Assembly: GCA_035253825.1 (NCBI GenBank) | Contig: DATFBM010000033.1 | Location: forward strand, 62,001-126,000 | Origin: JACCTH01 sp035253825 | Lineage (GTDB): Bacteria > Actinomycetota > Acidimicrobiia > Spongiisociales > ZC4RG35 | DNA: 64,000 bases | Direction: 5' to 3' | Shown here: positions 61,653 to 64,000 of the stretch, one piece after another | Layout: every line of letters starts with the position of its first letter | Position numbering within the stretch: the first letter of the stretch is position 1 | The notes under the pieces: model-generated | Told to the model about the DNA's origin: nothing | The model's database searches: none | Seen by the model: only the letters and a program-made list of their open reading frames with translations | Program-made: the position numbers and the translations under genes

Positions 61653-62788
61653 AGACGCTTGGCGATCTCGTCAAGCATGACCTCGGTGGCGCCGCCACCG
61701 ATCGAATGGATGCGGACGTCGCGATAAAGCCTTTCCACCGCCGTCTCCGAGATGAATCCCATTCCTCCGTGAAACTGCACGCAGTCATAAAGGACATCGT
61801 TCGCCAGCTCACCGACCAGTGCCTTCACCATCGAAACCTCTTTGACCGTCTCCCTTCCCTGCTCCATCAGCCAGGCCGTGTGATAAACGAGCTGCCTCGC
61901 CGCCTCTAGCCGCGCCGAGGCCATCGCCAGTCGCTGCCGGATCACCTGTTTGTCGAAGAGGGGCTTTCCGAACGCCTTGCGATCTTTCACATGTTCAAGG
62001 GTTAGCTCGACCGCGCGAGCGGTCTCCCCAATTGCCTGGGCGGCGATAACTAAACGCTCGTTCTGGAAGTTCTCCATGATGTAGTAGAACCCGCGGTTCT
62101 CGCTTCCGATCAGGTGGTCGTCGGGAACCCAGCAATCGGAAAACGAGAGCTCGGCGGTGTCCGAGCTGTGCCAACCCATCTTGGGGAGCGCTCGGCTCAC
62201 GATGAACCCTTCCGCTTCGCGAGGGACGGCGATGATCGACAGGCCACGGGAGCCCTTGACCTCGGGGTTGGTCCTCACGGCCACAAAGACCAAATCGGCG
62301 ACGCCGCCGTTGGTAATGAACATCTTCGAGCCGTTGATCCGCCAACCGTCTCCATCGCGGGCGGCCCGGGTCCTGATCGCCGCCACGTCCGAGCCCGCAT
62401 CCGGTTCGGTGACGGCGATCGCAGTGATGGTTTCTCCCGCCACCATCGACGGCAACCATCGCGCCTTCTGGTCTGGCGAACCGAAGTTGAGGAGATAGGG
62501 CATCGCCAGATCGGAGTGGACGAGGGCGGTGATCGAGAAGCCTCCGTAAGTGGAGCGCCCTAGCTCCTCGGCGAAGACCACCGAAGCGAGCGCCCCGAGG
62601 CCGATCCCCCCGTACTCCTCCGGCACTCGCAAACCAAAAAAGCCGATCGCCCCCATTTCTTTGAGGATTTCGGGTGGGACACGTCCGATCTTCTCCCACT
62701 CATCGGCTTGTGGGATGACCTTTTCCTCGACAAAACGCCGGGTTTGTTGCCGGATCGCCTCGAGGTCCTCGGTGTCGTAAATGGTCAT
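61649..62788 (-). CDS. Acyl-CoA dehydrogenase
   Basis: 379 residues, the usual length. N-terminal helical domain (RQQTRRFVEEKVIPQADEW), VPEEYGGIG, FAD-site AVTEPDAGSDVAAIRTRA, WRINGSKMFITNGGVAD, and C-terminal QFHGGMGFISETAVERLYRD with IGGGATEVM. The medium-chain-type catalytic Glu position (EGT) reads GGA, so the base is probably elsewhere, as in long-chain and isovaleryl types. Chain-length specificity unknown. Confidence 0.92.
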   Translation of the reverse strand: MTIYDTEDLEAIRQQTRRFVEEKVIPQADEWEKIGRVPPEILKEMGAIGFFGLRVPEEYGGIGLGALASVVFAEELGRSTYGGFSITALVHSDLAMPYLLNFGSPDQKARWLPSMVAGETITAIAVTEPDAGSDVAAIRTRAARDGDGWRINGSKMFITNGGVADLVFVAVRTNPEVKGSRGLSIIAVPREAEGFIVSRALPKMGWHSSDTAELSFSDCWVPDDHLIGSENRGFYYIMENFQNERLVIAAQAIGETARAVELTLEHVKDRKAFGKPLFDKQVIRQRLAMASARLEAARQLVYHTAWLMEQGRETVKEVSMVKALVGELANDVLYDCVQFHGGMGFISETAVERLYRDVRIHSIGGGATEVMLDEIAKRL

Positions 62789-62827
62789 CGCCGAGATTGA
62801 AACATAGGTGTCCCGGATCTGGTACTA

Positions 62828-62839
62828 GAACGTTTGTTC
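62828..62839 (+). promoter_or_regulatory. LexA-type SOS box
   Basis: GAAC-GTTT-GTTC, followed by G, matches the Gram-positive/actinobacterial LexA operator pattern CGAACRNRYGTTCG except for the first flanking base (A). It lies 16 bases before the GTG of the radical SAM gene and 39 bases before the divergent acyl-CoA dehydrogenase start. Confidence 0.65.
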
Positions 62840-62855
62840 GGGTAAGGTAGGAAGA

Positions 62856-64000
62856 GTGTCGGAGTTTCGGTGGAGTCAACTGGCGTCGTCCCAAGATGGG
62901 CTCTTCGAGTTGTCGCGCCGGGTTGTGGGCCGGGGCGAGTACAAGGGGCTGACCTTCCACGAGATCGAGGCCCGCTCGATCATCAGCAAGGCTCCTCCCA
63001 GCACCCCCTGGTTCGGCTACTCGATCAACGCTTATCGGGGATGTTCCCATGCCTGTAGTTATTGCGTAGCTGGTGATACCCCAATCCTCCTCGCCGACGG
63101 ACGAACACGGCCGATAGGCGAGATTCGGGTTGGGGACATCGTCGTTGGCACGCGCCGAGAAGGTCGCTACCGACGCTTCGTGGAGTCCGTCGTCCTTGAT
63201 GTGTGGTCAACGATCAAGCCCGCGTATCGGATCGCTGCTGGGGAAGACACGACTCTGATTGCAAGCGGCGATCACCGCTTCTTGACCGATCGAGGCTGGA
63301 AATACGTCGTCGGCGCGGATTATGGGCCCGAGCAGCGGCCGTTTCTAACTCTCAATAACCGTTTGATCGGTACGAGAGCCTTTCCTGACCCGCCGAAGAA
63401 GGACGAGGAATATCAACGCGGATATATCTGCGGAATGATCCGAGGCGATGGAAGCATCGGTGCCTACACGTATAAACGTCGAAACGGAGCCCCAACTACG
63501 GTCTACCGATTTCGCCTCGCCTATCTCGAAGCACTGGCGAGGACAAAACAGTATCTCGCCCACCTCGGAGTGCCCACAACAGATTTCGCCTTCATGGAGG
63601 AGACCGACACGCACCGGCATCTGAGGGCCATCCGCAACTCGACTCGAGCAGCCAACGATCGAGTTCGAGAGCTGATCGAATGGCAGGAGGACCCGACTGA
63701 AACTTGGGAACTTGGCTTCCTGGCGGGATTCTTTGACGCCGAGGGTGGTTGTTCCCAGGGAATTCTTCGATTCGCCGACAAAGACCCGGAAATTCTCAAT
63801 AGAGCACAGACCATTCTCGTTAATCATGGTTTCGACGCCGTCATGGAGCCCATCCGTTTGCCATCCGGAGTTAGAACCCTGAGGATAAGGGGCGGCCTCT
63901 CGGAGCAGCTTCGCTTCATGGTGATGACAGACCCAGCCATCACTCGCAAAAGAGCAATTACGGGTAGAGCCCTCAAGGTGGCTTCGAAGCTAGATGTCAG
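62856..64000 (+). CDS. Radical SAM protein (Rv2578c/SplB-like) interrupted by an intein, 3' end outside window
   Basis: The frame is open from GTG 62856 (AGGAAG upstream) to the window end, 381 codons. The N-extein of 69 residues includes YKGLTFHEIEARSIISKAP and STPWFGYSINAYRGCSHACSY, the start of a CxxxCxxC iron-sulfur motif (Cys63, Cys67, Cys70). From Cys70 on the sequence is intein: CVAGDTPILLADG with a splicing block B and two LAGLIDADG motifs. The remaining radical SAM domain must lie past the window. Family members include DNA-repair-type radical SAM enzymes; the LexA box fits a damage response. Confidence 0.9.
   Translation, partial: MSEFRWSQLASSQDGLFELSRRVVGRGEYKGLTFHEIEARSIISKAPPSTPWFGYSINAYRGCSHACSYCVAGDTPILLADGRTRPIGEIRVGDIVVGTRREGRYRRFVESVVLDVWSTIKPAYRIAAGEDTTLIASGDHRFLTDRGWKYVVGADYGPEQRPFLTLNNRLIGTRAFPDPPKKDEEYQRGYICGMIRGDGSIGAYTYKRRNGAPTTVYRFRLAYLEALARTKQYLAHLGVPTTDFAFMEETDTHRHLRAIRNSTRAANDRVRELIEWQEDPTETWELGFLAGFFDAEGGCSQGILRFADKDPEILNRAQTILVNHGFDAVMEPIRLPSGVRTLRIRGGLSEQLRFMVMTDPAITRKRAITGRALKVASKLDV
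63063..64000 (+). other. Intein with LAGLIDADG homing endonuclease domain (partial)
   Basis: Block A: CVAGDTPILLADGRTRPIGE, then GDIVVG; block B: IASGDHRFLTDRGWKYV. Endonuclease motifs: GYICGMIRGDGSIGAY near residue 189 of the frame and LGFLAGFFDAEGG near residue 286, each with an acidic catalytic residue. More than 312 residues with no stop. Blocks F and G and the +1 extein residue are outside the window. Confidence 0.92.

Overview
The window is 64 kb of moderately high-GC, densely packed bacterial DNA. Gene content and order point to Actinomycetota, most likely an Acidimicrobiia-like lineage (inference from neighbourhoods, not a phylogeny): the tig-clpP-clpX, folC-ndk-mreBCD-mrdA-rodA and rng-rplU-rpmA-obg-proB-proA blocks, a fused isobutyryl-CoA mutase, sortase-type LPFTG proteins, many GTG/TTG starts and four-base ATGA overlaps. 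There is no rRNA operon and no CRISPR array.

Layout. 0-6.8 kb: the end of a DapB-like gene, icmF, a ferredoxin and membrane proteins. 6.9-16.0 kb: one plus-strand operon for amino-sugar uptake and breakdown: ROK repressor, ROK kinase, lipoprotein binding protein, two permeases, cytoplasmic GH3 hexosaminidase, a minimal NagA and a SIS-domain isomerase/deaminase. The transporter ATPase is absent. 16-25.8 kb: small envelope and hypothetical genes, tRNA-Ala, rsfS, an M28 peptidase, nadD overlapping an M23-like gene, and two tandem GAPDH genes, the first lacking the catalytic Cys. 26-31 kb: a cox-like molybdenum hydroxylase group (large subunit, receiver protein, VWA protein, MoxR ATPase), which separates proA from nadD/rsfS. 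31-45 kb: proA, proB, obg, L27, L21, RNase E/G, thymidine kinase, and the rod-shape and elongation operon with ndk and folC. 45-51 kb: two paralogous LPFTG surface proteins, clpX, clpP and tig.

50.9-58.5 kb is the accessory part. It has six tRNA genes, an RNase HII-like protein missing key residues, an ECF sigma/anti-sigma pair next to a FixH-like/cytochrome c pair, and two insertions bounded by exact copies of a tRNA 3' end. One is a 508-bp unit at tRNA-Pro, almost filled by an HNH nuclease gene. The other is a 2.28-kb unit at tRNA-Leu with a second ECF sigma factor and its membrane partner, and no integrase. Between them lies a frameshifted helix-turn-helix gene whose reading frame runs into tRNA-Lys.

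58.5-64 kb returns to housekeeping (rdgB, rph, MBL hydrolase, pdxH, DUF983, acyl-CoA dehydrogenase). It ends with a radical SAM gene preceded by a LexA-type box and interrupted by a LAGLIDADG intein exactly at the third cysteine of its iron-sulfur motif; the gene runs off the window.

The strongest leads are the tRNA-bounded mini-elements, the SOS-box/intein radical SAM gene, and several enzyme-family genes that have lost catalytic residues (DapB-like, GAPDH-like, RNase HII-like, M23-like).
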